Assembly: GCA_027475525.1 (NCBI GenBank)
Contig: JAMWFC010000117.1
Location: 1,784,183-1,848,182 of the forward strand
DNA from: Macrolepiota albuminosa
Lineage: Eukaryota > Basidiomycota > Agaricomycetes > Agaricales > Agaricaceae
DNA: 64,000 nucleotides
Reading direction: 5' to 3'
Shown piece by piece: positions 1 through 11,631 of the stretch (its first letter is position 1; the number at the start of each line of letters is the position of its first letter). Below the pieces are notes generated by a model. It was not told the DNA's origin. It searched no databases and was given only the letters and a program-made list of their open reading frames with translations. Made by a program: the position numbers and the translations under genes.

Positions 1-724
1 ACCTACAGCCACAATCCCCTTGTGTGTATAGATTGCCGAATGCGCAGGTGAAGCCTTCGCTATCAGAAATTTTTTGAATCTGATGTAAAATCATCCAGAA
101 AGAAGGAATGGGCGTCAGCGTATATCACCATTCGTTTGGAAAGCATGACCAACAAGGGGCAGGAAAACAAGGGATCCAAAAAAAGCGTAGTTAATTCAAG
201 TTCAGGTGCCCGACGATCACGACGCCTGCGTCAAATCGAAGATTTCGAGGAGAAGCGTCGGTTTACAATCTCAAAGTCCACAACAGTCAAGGATATCAAA
301 GTCATGGTGTGTCTAGACTTGTATCCGACACGGAAAACACATAGAGAGGCGACATTTAACTGGATGACAGGTACAAGGAGAGTTTAACATACCTACAATT
401 TGCCAACAACTTCTCCACCACGGCAAAGAGCTTAACGACAACATGGCTACTGTGGAATCCTTAGAGATTTATGCCGATGATCTCTTGGATTTAAGATGGG
501 AAAACGAGGTAATAGACCTTAACTCTGACTCGGAGGTGCCAAGGCAACCTCTAGTTGAAGGCAGGGGATTTCACGGTACTCTGCTTGGGAGTTCTAGACC
601 AGTTGATCAGCCTACCACTCTGTCACGGTTGGATGGCAGCGAAGAAAAGTCTTGCAATGCATGTACTTTTCCGAACAAAATCAGCGCACTGAGCTGTACA
701 ATCTGTGATACGACATTTCCATGA
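1..724 (+). CDS. C-terminal end of a USP48-like ubiquitin hydrolase (UBL + RanBP2-type zinc finger), partial
   Basis: Three exons fit: 1-47, 99-306 and 371-724, with introns 48-98 (51 nt) and 307-370 (64 nt), both GT..AG. The upstream part lies outside the window. The spliced protein has a short CxxC segment (residues VCIDCRMRR), a basic Ser-rich linker, a ubiquitin-like fold (TTVKDIKVM..., then HHGKELNDN and IYADDLLDL), and a C-terminal C-x2-C-x3-N-x6-C-x2-C motif that fits the RanBP2/NZF consensus exactly. A ubiquitin-like domain near the C-terminus is known in USP48-type deubiquitinases; the catalytic domain is not visible here, so the family name is inference. The reading frame is open and ends in TGA, so the gene looks functional. 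A different UBL/NZF protein remains possible. Confidence 0.6.
48..98 (+). other. Intron 1 of the USP48-like gene
   Basis: GTGAAG donor and CCAG acceptor, 51 nt. Removing it joins the CxxC segment to the following basic region in frame. Confidence 0.6.
307..370 (+). other. Intron 2 of the USP48-like gene
   Basis: GTGTGT donor and ACAG acceptor, 64 nt. Removing it restores the ubiquitin-like fold (IKVM joined to VQGEFNIPTICQQ). A donor at 321 would give a poorer match. Confidence 0.6.
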
Positions 725-1435
725 TCCTAACAGCGGCAAGGCCCATACATTCTTGCTCTGTTGGCATTACAGCATGTTTGTAAGACAGCCAGTAAAACCA
801 GACCAAGCAGTTAAATAGGAGTCACATAACATGTACAGCATATAAGAGGCATATTGAATCAATTATATTACATATTCAGACACATGGTTGTATTGCTGTA
901 AGTCACAGGCTGACTATGTTTCATCAAAAATGAAAGTTCGCAAAGTAATGTTATTCTACATATTCGTAGTACAGTGAAAATTATTTCGAAGCGAGTCCTC
1001 GAGCGCCTGAGCTTGACAGTGAGAACGAGAGGCACTAGAAAGAACATAGACCCTGTGATAAAAGAGTTTATGAATGGTAAACTCCAAGAAAGTAGATTGC
1101 GGCGTCGGTTTGCAGACCGATGATGGATAGAGTCGCGTTTATGGTTCCAACAGAATGACACTCACAATCATTATAGTTTACTTCCGGCCACGTCGGTTGA
1201 TTGGCGGTTAAAACTATGTTTTCACGCGACCAATGAAAGGGCTCAGAGAACTAAATTACATCACGTGTAGTACCTGTCTAATGTGTACTCAAAAACTAAA
1301 CAAGATAGGGGGCTCCTTTGTTCCGAACCACCACCATGGTCGGAGTTCTAATCTGCAAAAACAGATAGACACATCATCCACCTTCTTGAGCGGGTCCCAA
1401 CCTGCGACGAAAGAGCACTGGAAAAGCAGTAACTA
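725..1435. other. Intergenic, no gene recognised
   Basis: Downstream flank of the first gene. Short open frames exist on both strands (for example 868-1161 minus) but none shows a domain or plausible splice structure. CCAAT-like motifs occur on both strands near 1200-1230, which could belong to a promoter, but no gene start follows. Confidence 0.4.
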
Positions 1436-2204
1436 ACTATAGATGCTCTGAAGGCAGGTCCCAGCCACCTCCTGGAGCTGATCTGAGTTGCTCCTCAGCA
1501 CCTGCCCCTGAGGCAGGGCCAAGTCGTCCCATGCCTGGCATCATGCAGATGACAGTTCAGCCTCATCTCCACCTCTGCCCTTGTCTTGTTCCTTGCTGCC
1601 TACTACTTTCAGAGATGGTCCCAGGAATCATCTCAGTGGTTCCTGAGAACCTATGCATTTTGTTGGCAGGCGTGTTGGAGGAGGTCTCTTAGCAGGCCTT
1701 TATGAGGGCCTGGGGCCTGCCCACCCACTTGTGGTGCATTAGCAATGGACCGGTGAGTAATTTTGTACTTTGGGGTCACTGCTGACATGGGCTGTAGTGT
1801 GTGCATTGCACCTGTCAGATGGTGCTATGCCTCTTTATGCTTCTGAGCCCCTCATCATGAAAGGACTCATCAGTGTGTAAGGCATGCCACCTCAACCACA
1901 AGCAGTGTTCTGTTTTGGTGCTGCGGAGGACATGCTGTGTGTCATGGGAGCAAAAGCAGCTGCTCAAGTGGCTTACCCAGAGGATGGGTGTGGAGGAGAG
2001 AAGCTGGGTGGTGGAGTTGGAGTAGGAGCTGTCAGAAGGGTCCAGGGGATGCAGACTGGGGGCATGTCAGGCAGTGGGGCCCCACTGGTGACATCCATGG
2101 AGGGGCCACTAGAAGGACTCAGGGAAGTTCAAACAGGGAATGTGCCTGACAGTGTGGCCCCACTGGTAGCATCCATGGATGAGCCTGGGAGGTCTTCTGA
2201 GAGT
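1436..2204 (+). pseudogene. Coding-like sequence interrupted by element A, left part
   Basis: GC-richer, coding-like sequence with a Gly/Val-rich open frame from about 1884. It contains a roughly 65-nt repeated unit (APLVTSM.. and APLVASMDEPG). It stops at the AGAGT target duplication of element A (2200-2204) and continues at 19752. No domain recognised; it may be part of an older transposon. Confidence 0.35.
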
Positions 2205-2670
2205 TGTCAGGGGACTCTTCATTTCTTTCTTTTCTCACCCCTTCTCACTCCTTATCTCTTCACTCTCCCTTCATTCATTCTCTTATTTCTTCTGACATTA
2301 TTTCAGTTTACTGTTTCTATTCTTTCAACACTATTTGTTAGTACTACTCTCAGCCCTTGAGATGCTCTGGTTCTTTAGCTACCATTCAGACAAGTGTGGG
2401 CCCTTCAGCACTGCTTCTAGACTGCTTATATAAGCCAGAGTTTGCCTTTCTGACTTCTAAAGTCTGGAGTTTTCCTGCCTTGTTTGCACAGTTGTTTGGT
2501 TAGACAATTTTTGAGTTTTTAAGGTTTTGTTGTACTGTACAGTTGTTTCCCATGCTTCAGAAGCCCCAGAAGCATCCAACCTGGCATAGGGAATCCCTAG
2601 ACTTGTTCTCTTTGGATCTCCCTCTGCCAGCTGTGTGACTGAGCCACAGCCTCTAGAGGTTGCCCTTACA
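2205..2670 (+). repeat. Element A 5' LTR
   Basis: 466 bp, TG..CA ends, near identical to 19281-19746. A TATA-like TTATATAAG lies at about 2425. Related solo LTRs lie at 32382, 36002, 49369 and 51163. Confidence 0.93.
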
Positions 2671-2784
2671 GCAGAACAAGTCTCTACATTTTGGTCTGGG
2701 AGCCCCCTTCAGCCTGCTTGAGCCCTCTCTTGCCCCTTTAGGTCCCTCCCCCACTGGATTACTCCCTGCCCCTCTGTTGCTTCT

Positions 2785-3864
2785 ATGACCCAACCAGCCC
2801 CCTCAGACACTCCCCTGGATGCTTCTGCCCCTCAGGATGATGCCTGGGGTCGCTTGCTTGCTCTGGAGACTCAGGTGCAGACTACTCAAGCTTCCCTCAC
2901 CCTCCACACCACCAAACTTGCTGGATTATGTCAGGCCACAGACACCATCTCCCATTCCCTTCAGGCCCTCTTAGAGTGCCTCCCTCTCGCTCCTACCCCT
3001 CTCCAGGCACCTCTAGTTAGGGCTGACACACCCCCAGTCCCTCACTTTGAGGCCTCCCCCCCAGTTCATGCCAATATTCCTTGCCCAGCACTCCCAGACG
3101 CATTCAATGGTGACTGAGTGATAGGCGAGCGTTTTCTGCAGTCCTGCATCACCTATATTCAGCTTAGTGGTGAGGCTTTCCCCTCTGATGCCCTCAAGAT
3201 TGCTTGGGTTCTTTCTTACATGAAGTCTGGGCAAGCTTCAACATACGTGCTACAAGTCTTTTGACACCCTGGAGGAGTGGAGAGTTTTGGAAGTTAGGAT
3301 CAGTTTGAGAAGGAGTTTCGGACAGAGTTCTTTCCCTTGGACCCTGCTAAGGTGGCAGCCCTCACTCTCTGAGATCCTCATTGATATGGGCAGGGGAAGT
3401 GGACCCTAGATGAGTATATTGACTCCTTCAGAGCTCTTGCTGAACAGGCCTGCTATTCAGATGGTCTTCAGCTCTGTCTCACCTTCTAAGATGGCCTCCT
3501 TTCTTCTCTCATGGACTGGATCAACAGCATGGCTGAGAGATGACCTGACGATATGAGTATTGAGACCTGGTATCAGATAGCATGGGATCAGTGGCAGCTC
3601 ATGGAGTTACAACGTGAGCTCCACCATGGAACTGCCCCTTGCTCCACCTCACAGGCATCTTTTCCTGCTTGTCATCCCATCCAGCCCTCCTTTCCATTTC
3701 GTGCTCCACCCTCAGCTCAGGTACCTGCAGCATGTCCCCTCTCTCTTGGGATATCTATGGATGTTGATGCCTCTCGTCAATGTTCCTCCCTTCCTCTCCT
3801 CTGCCATCACTGTGGGAAGCCTAGTCACTTTGCTTGATATTGGCCCCAGGGGTTGAAGGTGCGC
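2785..3864 (+). pseudogene. Element A gag (first part), broken
   Basis: Starts with an ATG after a short leader. The N-terminal part is Pro/Ala/Thr-rich with a predicted helical segment (WGRLLALETQVQTTQASL). The Ty3-type gag body follows but only through several in-frame stops, for example TGA after NGD near 3115. Near 3801-3860 a CCHC zinc knuckle begins (CHHCGKPSHFA) and is followed by a TGA where CGA is expected. Element B inserts right after KVR; the same frame resumes at 15049 with YLSALEQEELLFQ, which proves the two halves were one gene. Confidence 0.8.
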
Positions 3865-4801
3865 TGATAGGACCCCATACAGGATCAGCGCATCAACGGC
3901 AGACTACGGCAACACGGCACAGGTCCGGGATACCTTAGCACGCGCTAACTAACCATTTTTGGCAATAGTTAATGGCCACGCACGGCAAGAAGCAGATCCA
4001 ATCAGTGATAGCGCCGATCGGCAGACAGAATGACAACTGACAGATGGCATCAGTCACTGACAACAGCACTTAGCGAGAAGCCTGATGATCTATCAAAAAC
4101 TGACGGACAGCTTGGCGTTTGACCTTGGCGTCTGACATTGCTTAGCGCCTCGATTCGGCGCCTGACATCGCTAAGCACTTTGGACAGACAGAAGGGTGAT
4201 GGAGTGATGGTTTAGCTTCGCGATCTGTCACCTGGCGTCGCTAAGGCTCTTGAATGGACGGTAGGGATCTGAAACCGTTGGAGCTACCCCTATGAAATTT
4301 TCTAGTTTACCGCACTCTGGCATCATTAGCCACTGGCGACGGCGAACTCATTATAGTATAAAAGTACTTACTGACTTGTACATAGAAAAAGAGAACAATA
4401 GACCAGAGTTCACTACTCCCCTTACTTCAGCCTCCCTTACGCTCAAGAGCTCATTTACGGTCGGCAACGTCGAACTCATCGGCAGTTACAGACGCTCGCC
4501 AACACTCGACACACTCGTGCCTTGCAACTACAGCAGGCATTATCGACGCTTAGACTTCGCTAAGCTTATCGTGCTCTTGCCGCTTACCTTTGCCGTGTTC
4601 ACTTACCGCTCCTTCCCTAAGCGCTTTACCTTAGCGCTTGACACTTGCCGACCCCGTTACCGACTTTTACCCATTTTCACAGGCGCGTTCTCTGGGACCT
4701 GCCCGGGACTCCTCACATCACTTATAGCGCGCCCAACGCAAGCAATTGGTACGGTAACACTATCGTTACATTTGTTGCTGACCAAACTTTGGGTGTCATC
4801 A
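3865..4801 (+). repeat. Element B 5' LTR
   Basis: 937 bp, same length as the 3' LTR. TATAGTATAAAAG near 4350 is a likely TATA box. Confidence 0.93.
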
Positions 4802-5182
4802 AATTGGAGCCCACCGCGAGGGGATCTCTAGGGCAGAATTCCACCAGAAACCCATCTCCAGCATAGGCGCCGCCTGCTAGACCAGTCGGCTGAAGGCATA
4901 GCTCCTTCCCACCCATCAACTCCACAACCACCTGGTGCCTTACCGGGTCTCTCTCTTGCCCAGGAACTACAGAACGCCACTGTAGACGCATTTCCTGATC
5001 TCTTCCCGCATTCCCTCGATTATAGCGCCGACGACCCCTTAGCGTCGCCATTTACCGTACCGCAACCAGTTACCCCTATTACTCCGCTAACGCCTCTTTC
5101 ACAACTCATCTCTCTTACCCCGTCGCCAATCTCTAGAACTCCTTCCCCACTACCGCTAACCGAACTCGCCAACACCGTCGCC
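4802..5182 (+). other. Element B leader with possible primer-binding site
   Basis: Three bases after the LTR comes TGGAGCCCACCGCGAGG. The TGG start fits pairing with a tRNA CCA end; I could not name the tRNA. The rest of the leader is Pro/Thr-codon rich and may be an upstream part of gag without an ATG. Confidence 0.45.
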
Positions 5183-6940
5183 ATGGAACAACCAGTCCAG
5201 CGCATGCCGCTATGCAACCATTTCTCGGCACCGAAATGGGACGAGTCCAAGCCACAGGAGCTCTCCCAGTATTTCAAGGAGTTGGAGTATTTATTCAGAG
5301 ATTGTAACATTACCGACCATACGCAGATGAAGGAGTACGCGGCAAGATACGTATCGTATGACACGGCAGAGACGTGGACAGGTTTAACCGAGTTTGCCGC
5401 CTTTGTCCCTGCCACCCCACCCATTCCAGCCCAAGGCGCTTCGTATGAGGACTGGAAGACGGCAGTGATCCAGTTGTACCCTGGCGCAGAGGAGGCTACC
5501 CGATACTCGGTAAACGAGCTGCAGAAACTAGTACAGGAATCATTCGACAGTGGCACATCGTCTCTTGGCGCATTCTCCACGTATTACCGCGAGTTCCAGA
5601 AAATCACTAGGTGGCTAGTGCAAAACGGCAAGCTATACATTAACGAGGAACGTCGCCTCTTCCAACAAGGCATCCCGACTTCGCTTTGGACTCGCATAGC
5701 TCGTCGCCTAGAGATAGTTCATCAGGCTCATCACCCAGACGAGCCCTATAACGTTGCCGACGTCTTTGAAGCCGGTAAATGGGTTCTCAAGGGAACAGAC
5801 ACTGGCGTTGGACTGCAACGCGCTAGGACGAGCCCACCACCTGAGCGAACTAACGGTATCATTCCCATTCCACCTCCTGTTGCCGACTTCGTTAAGAAGG
5901 AGGATCTCAACGCTGCCATTACCGCTGCTGTCGCCTCCGCTATGACGCGTATCGAAACTATGATTACCACCAATCTCGCTAACCGACCCGCTAATGTACC
6001 TGCTAATGGCCCTTGCCATTTCTGTGGGGAAATTGGCCACACTATGACTAGAGGACGCTGCGTGACTTTAGAAAACTATATTTGGCAAGGAAGAATTCGA
6101 CGGGCTATTGACGGCAAGATAGTTCTTACTACTGGCGCCATCATTCCCAACTACCCAGACAAGAAGTCTTTCCAGGAACGAGTTGATGAATGGCATAGGC
6201 GCAACCCAGGACAAATCGTTACCGGCACGCTTTCTGGCAACGCCAACCCCGACCCTGAACAGGCGACCCAACAGCAAATGGTTCACGAGGTCTTACACTT
6301 CGACAGCGTTGGCGACCATCCCACATTCTCGCGAGAAGAACGTATCGCCAAGCTCCAACAGGAGTTGGATTCGCTTAAGAATCAGGTCTTTGATGGGGTT
6401 GAAGTTAAGCAGCCTAAACAACCTCTTAAAGGATACAAGCCAATGCCTCCCGCTAGCAAGCTACCGACACCTGCTCCTGCCGCACCGCCTGCTACTACCC
6501 CTGCTACTACTCCAGAACCACCGTCGTCCGCTACCGCTCCCAAACCGCCTTTGCCGCCTCTCCATCCCTACTCAGGGTTTCCCAACCGTTATCATGCTCC
6601 CGCACAACGAAACTTTGCCGCTCCCGAGAAACGTCCTGAGGGTGGCTACCGACCTACCGCGCCAATTTATGACATAGAGAAATCCAACCACGTCTTCAAC
6701 CGCATCATGAAAACCGCCGTTACCTTATCAGTTGAAGAACTTTGTAGCATTGCTCCCGACGTTCGCAACCAAGTCAAGACGGCAGTCACTCCTCGACGAC
6801 CGTTGCCGAGGTCGAGGACCTCGACGACGCGCTTCCCGGTTTTTCCATTACCGTCGACTCTTTGGACACTGAACCTCTTGCCGACCCCATCGCTAATGCC
6901 ACCTCTGTGGACCCTGTGGAGACCTATCTTAGGTCAGTAG
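5183..6940 (+). CDS. Element B Gag polyprotein
   Basis: Open frame of 585 codons. The N-terminal half has the aromatic/helical pattern of Ty3-type capsid (SQYFKELEYLFRD, WTGLTEFAAF). Near residues 278-293 comes a zinc knuckle C-x2-C-x4-H-x6-C (CHFCGEIGHTMTRGRC), followed by a conserved segment ending in WHRRNPG. The C-terminal part is Pro/Ala-rich. The frame that matches the protease changes by -1 near 6805, so the last 45 or so residues of this open frame are probably not the real product. It binds and packages element RNA in the family. Confidence 0.85.
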   Translation: MEQPVQRMPLCNHFSAPKWDESKPQELSQYFKELEYLFRDCNITDHTQMKEYAARYVSYDTAETWTGLTEFAAFVPATPPIPAQGASYEDWKTAVIQLYPGAEEATRYSVNELQKLVQESFDSGTSSLGAFSTYYREFQKITRWLVQNGKLYINEERRLFQQGIPTSLWTRIARRLEIVHQAHHPDEPYNVADVFEAGKWVLKGTDTGVGLQRARTSPPPERTNGIIPIPPPVADFVKKEDLNAAITAAVASAMTRIETMITTNLANRPANVPANGPCHFCGEIGHTMTRGRCVTLENYIWQGRIRRAIDGKIVLTTGAIIPNYPDKKSFQERVDEWHRRNPGQIVTGTLSGNANPDPEQATQQQMVHEVLHFDSVGDHPTFSREERIAKLQQELDSLKNQVFDGVEVKQPKQPLKGYKPMPPASKLPTPAPAAPPATTPATTPEPPSSATAPKPPLPPLHPYSGFPNRYHAPAQRNFAAPEKRPEGGYRPTAPIYDIEKSNHVFNRIMKTAVTLSVEELCSIAPDVRNQVKTAVTPRRPLPRSRTSTTRFPVFPLPSTLWTLNLLPTPSLMPPLWTLWRPILGQ

Positions 6941-7476
6941 ACCATGGAGAAGACCCGGCCATTCTTACTATCGCTCAAGAATCGCACGCTATTCGCTCAG
7001 TCGCGCTAACGGTCGACAATAAGCACGAGGTAGAAGCGATTGTGGATAGCGGGTCTCAAATCATTTCTATGGCAGCTGAAGTCGCTAACAATCTGGGCCT
7101 AATTTATGACCCTACCGTTATACTAAACATGCAGAGCGCTAACGGTACGGTAGACAGATCCCTAGGCCTCGCCAAGAATGTGCCCTGCACCCTTGGCGAC
7201 ATCACTTTCTATCTCCAGATACACATTTTACGCTCCCCAGCATACGACCTGCTACTTGGCAGACCCTTCAACGTCTTGGCGCGATCAGTCGTCAAGACAG
7301 TTACCGACGACAAAACGACCTTAACAATTAGCGACCCCAATTCCGGAATCCGACGAACGGTGCCAACGTTCCCTAGGGGACAACGAAAAGGCATCCGCGC
7401 TAAGCCCCTGGAGTTTACCGACCAGCACGCCAACGAGCCTCCCCACCGGTGTTTTCACAGACCATCAAGGAGGTGA
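6808..7476 (+). CDS. Element B aspartic protease region
   Basis: In the -1 frame relative to gag. An acidic linker (VAEVEDLDDALPGF) leads to a retropepsin-like core with the catalytic triad in EAIVDSGSQIISM and a later hydrophobic-Gly motif (LLLGRPFNV). It cleaves the polyprotein in this family. The frame ends at 7474-7476 and RT continues in yet another -1 frame from about 7446, so either two ribosomal shifts or two single-base losses separate the parts. Confidence 0.75.
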   Translation, partial: EVEDLDDALPGFSITVDSLDTEPLADPIANATSVDPVETYLRSVDHGEDPAILTIAQESHAIRSVALTVDNKHEVEAIVDSGSQIISMAAEVANNLGLIYDPTVILNMQSANGTVDRSLGLAKNVPCTLGDITFYLQIHILRSPAYDLLLGRPFNVLARSVVKTVTDDKTTLTISDPNSGIRRTVPTFPRGQRKGIRAKPLEFTDQHANEPPHRCFHRPSRR

Positions 7477-10400
7477 TTGGCGACGATCATGGAGATGTGG
7501 CGCTAACGCTGGAATATGACCATTCAACTGGTCTTGTAAATGTTATGTCTACTGCTTTTCTTGACAAAAACGTTTTAACTACTTTACCTGCTACTGACGC
7601 AGAGCTTTCCCAGAAAAATCCAAACATTACCGACTCCTCTCTTGCCTACTTGTACCTTACCGCTTCCGAATCCTTTCAAAATATAGCGTCTACCGATACT
7701 TATCTCACTACTCTTCCCGGAGCCTCGTCTCCTGCCGTTCTTGGACTTGCCGCCCCTCAGGCTACAGTTCCCCTTTCCACTTCTGTATATAACCAAGCTA
7801 ACGCTCCCAAAAGGAAAGGGGTTCAAGTCAAAAAGAAATATAAGCCAGTTGCGCTTAAAACAAAACCCGTTGCTACGCACTCTCCCGAGACCTTTAGAAT
7901 CGAGCGCCAGATCATTGGCGACCCTCTTGCCGACATGCCGACCTTATCACCGAATCCGCCACCCTTTCAGCCCACAGGACGTTTTACCGAGGAACGCCAG
8001 CAGCAGTTCGCCAAGGAGCACGACACAGGATTTTTGACCAAAGATGAGTTGAATGTCCTTACCGATCTCGTCGCTAAGCAAGACAAAGCTTTTGCTTGGG
8101 AGGACTCGGAACGCGGCAGCCTCCGCACAGACTTCTTCCCACCTGTCATAATCCTGACTATCTCTCACGTGCCATGGACTGAGCACAATCGACCGTTACC
8201 GCCTGGAATCAAAGCCGAGGTCTGCCAAATCATTAGGACCAAAATCAAGGCTGGCGTCTACGAGCCCTCCAATAGTTCTTACCGCTCCCATTGGTTCTGC
8301 GTCCTCAAAAAGAACGGCAATCTACGCATAGTCCACAGTCTTGAGCCGCTGAATAGAGTTACAATACAACACTCTGGCGTACCGCCTTTCCCTGACCACG
8401 TTGCCGAGTCCTTTGCCGGGCGCATTTGTGGCGCCACCCTTGACCTTTACGTTGGCTACGATGAACGTCTGATACACCCTTCTTCCCGTGACCTCACCAC
8501 TTTTCAAACTCCGTTTGGCGCCTTGCGCCTAGTCACCTTACTGATGGGATGGACAAACTCAGTCCCCATATTCCATGACGACATCACTTTCATCCTCCAA
8601 CCCAAGATACCGCATAATGTCCTCAGCTTCATTGATGACGTTGGCATCAAAGGCCCCAAAGACTGGCGACTCGTAAACGGCCTACCGGCTACCCATCCTG
8701 ACAACTCCAACATTCGCTTAGCGCTATGGGAGTTTTTCCAGCTACTCAACCGAGTTCTCCAACGCATGAAGTATAGCGGTGGAACCTTTAGCGGCCACAA
8801 ACTCCTCTTATGCGCGCCAAGGTTCAAAATACTTGGTCACATCTGCACTCCCGACGGTCGTGTTCCCGACGAGTCTCGCTTAGCACTCTTGGAGCGCTGG
8901 GGTCCTTGCCGCGACTTATCTGAAGTTCGCGCCTTTCTTGGCACCGTTGGCGTTCTCAGGATATTCGTCAAAAACTTTGCCCATCGCGCACACGCCCTTA
9001 ACCGACTCACCCGCGCTAACGAGCCCTTCGAATTTGGGCCAGACCAGGTTACCGCACAATGAGACTTAGTAAAAGCTCTACAAGACGCCAAACCCCTAGT
9101 CCCCATCAATTATACCTCTGCCGACCCTGTTATCTTGGCGGTGGATACCTCGTACATTGCCGTTGGCTACTTCTTGTGCCAGTGCCTTAGCGACAATCGG
9201 AAACAGCAATGCTACAACCGCTTTGGATCCATCACGCTAAACGACAGAGAGTCTCGCTACAGTCAGCCTAAGCTAGAGCTCTATGGACTCTTCAAAGCCT
9301 TCCGGTCGCTAAAGATGTATTTGATTGGCGTGCGGAACCTGATTGTTGAAGTCGACGCTAGGTACATCAAAGGCATGCTGCAGAATCCCGATATCCAGCC
9401 ATCCGCTAGCATGAACCGATGGGTAGTCGCTATCCTCATGTTTCACTTTGAGTTGGTACACATCAAGAGCTCTTTCCACGGACCAGATGGACTCTCTAGG
9501 CGACCACGGCAACCTGGCGACCCGGCAGTGGATCCACAAGCTGATAGCGATTTCGAGGACTGGATCGACCGACTACATGGTTTTGTACACCTCATACAAC
9601 AGCCAATCCCCCTACTACGACGGCAACAGCCTGCCAGCATTCTTCTACATCCCATTGTCCCTTACCGCCCCGAGATCTTTAGCGCACCCCTCACATTCTA
9701 CACGGCAAGCATCCTTGGACAAGACTTGCCTCCAGTAAAAGTCGTACAGGAGCCTCATTCGCTAAGAGAAGACAGCAGAAACCTGACCTACGATGCCGTC
9801 CCCCGATCTGCCAAGGCAATGGCGGAAGACAGTCGCTTGTTAGTAGTTGAACAATGGATACGAGACCTTAAGCGACCCCCAGACCTTACCGACGAACAAT
9901 ACGCAAAATTTATCCGCTATGCTACCCGTTTCTTCTTTACCGACAACCGACTTTGGCGACGAAATCGAGATGGCGCTCACAAGCTGATCATCAAGCCAGA
10001 AAGTCGCTTACGAGTCTTGCGCGCCATGCATGATGAGCTAGGACATAGAGGTCTGTACGCTACCCGAGCTTCTCTGTTAGAACGATTCTGGTGGCCACAC
10101 ACTAGTGCCGACATCGCCTGGTACATTAGGACATGCCACCTTTGTCAAATTCAACAGACATGCCAAGTACTCATCCCGCCAACCGTTGCGACGCCAGCTC
10201 CCCTCTTCAGCAAAATTTACGTCGACACCATGCACATGCCCAAATCTGGTTGCTAAAAGTACATCATTCAAGGTCGTTGCTCGCTAATCCACTGGCCTGA
10301 ATTTCGAATGCTCCAAAGAGAAAATACAGAGGCGGTCGCCAAGTGGCTATTTGAGGACGTCATCTGCCGTTGGGGAGCGCTAAGAGAAATCGTCACGGAT

Positions 10401-11198
10401 AACGGTGCGCCCATTATCAAAGCGCTAACATACCTCGCCAAGAAATACAACATTCACCACATTCGAGTATCTGGCTACAACAAATGCGCCAATGGCCTGG
10501 TAGAGAGACCACACTTTGACGTTCGGCAAGCGCTCTTCAAGGCAGTCGATGGCGACGAGTCTCGTTGGAGTGAGGCGACGTATTCAGTATTTTGGTCGGA
10601 AAGAGTTACCATTCGTAAGCGCATGGGTTGTTCTCCCTATTACGCAGCTACTGGCACCCATCTGTTACTCCCTGCCGACATTATAGAAGCGACCTACCTT
10701 CAGCCAGCACCCAACAGCATCTTAGCGACTACCGATCTTATCGCCAGATGAGCTATTGATCTCCAGCAAAGGAAAGAAGATTTAGAGCGACTCCACGAGG
10801 TAGTCTTTAGCGCCTGTCGCCAAGCAGCCCTACGATTCGAAACCGAGCATAGCGCTACTATCAAGGATTACAACTTTCCGAGAGGAGCACTAGTGCTTAT
10901 GCGCAACTCCAAAATCGAGACCTCATATAACAAGAAAATGCGTCCGCGCTATTTGGGACCTTTGGTAGTTATATCTCGTAACCGTGGAGGCGCTTACGTG
11001 CTCTGTGAATTAGATGGTTCAGTATTGCATCGACCTGTTGCCGCTTTTCGCCTATTGCCGTATCTCGCCAGAGAACACATTGACTTGCCGCTTGAAGCGC
11101 TAGATATCGACACCGCCAAGCTTAGAGAACTTGAAGAAACCGAATTATTGGACGATGATGACTTGCCGACCCTAGTTGAAGAAGAAGAAAATGATTAG
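7446..11198 (+). pseudogene. Element B Pol: reverse transcriptase, RNase H, integrase
   Basis: One frame throughout with in-frame stops TGA 9060-9062, TAA 10254-10256 and TGA 10749-10751. RT: LRIVHSLEPLNRVT, LLMGWTNSVPIF and the catalytic FIDDVGIKG (the YxDD box). RNase H: LAVDTSYIAVGYF and, near 9465, HIKSSFHGPDGLSRR. Integrase: HHCC motif (HDELGHRG ... CHLCQI), then D (YVDTMH), D (IVTDNGAPI) and E (NGLVERPH). After it a GPY/F-like module (RYLGPLVVISRN..) and an acidic tail. No chromodomain was seen. The two TGA stops fit CGA (Arg) changed to TGA. Confidence 0.85.
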
Positions 11199-11631
11199 AA
11201 AAGACTATATATTGATAAGCTCTTTCTTTCTATTACTTATCTTACTTATCTTTCTTGCCGATACTTACTGTACTATATTCCACAGACAATTCCTTACGTA
11301 GTCAAGCCGCAGCGCTAGCGTGTTGCCAACGCTTAGCGCCCTGCGCAACTCTCGCCAAGGGTTTTTCGCTATGATGAATTACTGAGCGTTTCCCCTTTTC
11401 CTCAAATTTTGTCTAAGTCCCTCACCTACTACTCCTCTTGCTAAAACCTACCTTAGAATACTTGCCGCTTTCTTTCTCTTTACTTTACTCTCTTGGCTCT
11501 CTGCTGCTGCGCTAACTCAAATTATAAAACATATCCGTTCACTCGGCAAGCAGGCAGCAAGATATATATATACGCGCATGGAAATAAACACAAAGAAAAT
11601 ATACACGACGGCCTATCTACCCTAAGGTCCA
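11199..11631. other. Element B spacer between pol and antisense gene
   Basis: Pyrimidine-rich, no supported gene. Being the shared 3' side of two convergent units it probably holds both 3' ends. Confidence 0.4.

Noticed and set aside
868..1161. Minus-strand open frame downstream of the first gene
   Set aside because: Unusual composition, no domain and no splice signals; probably chance.
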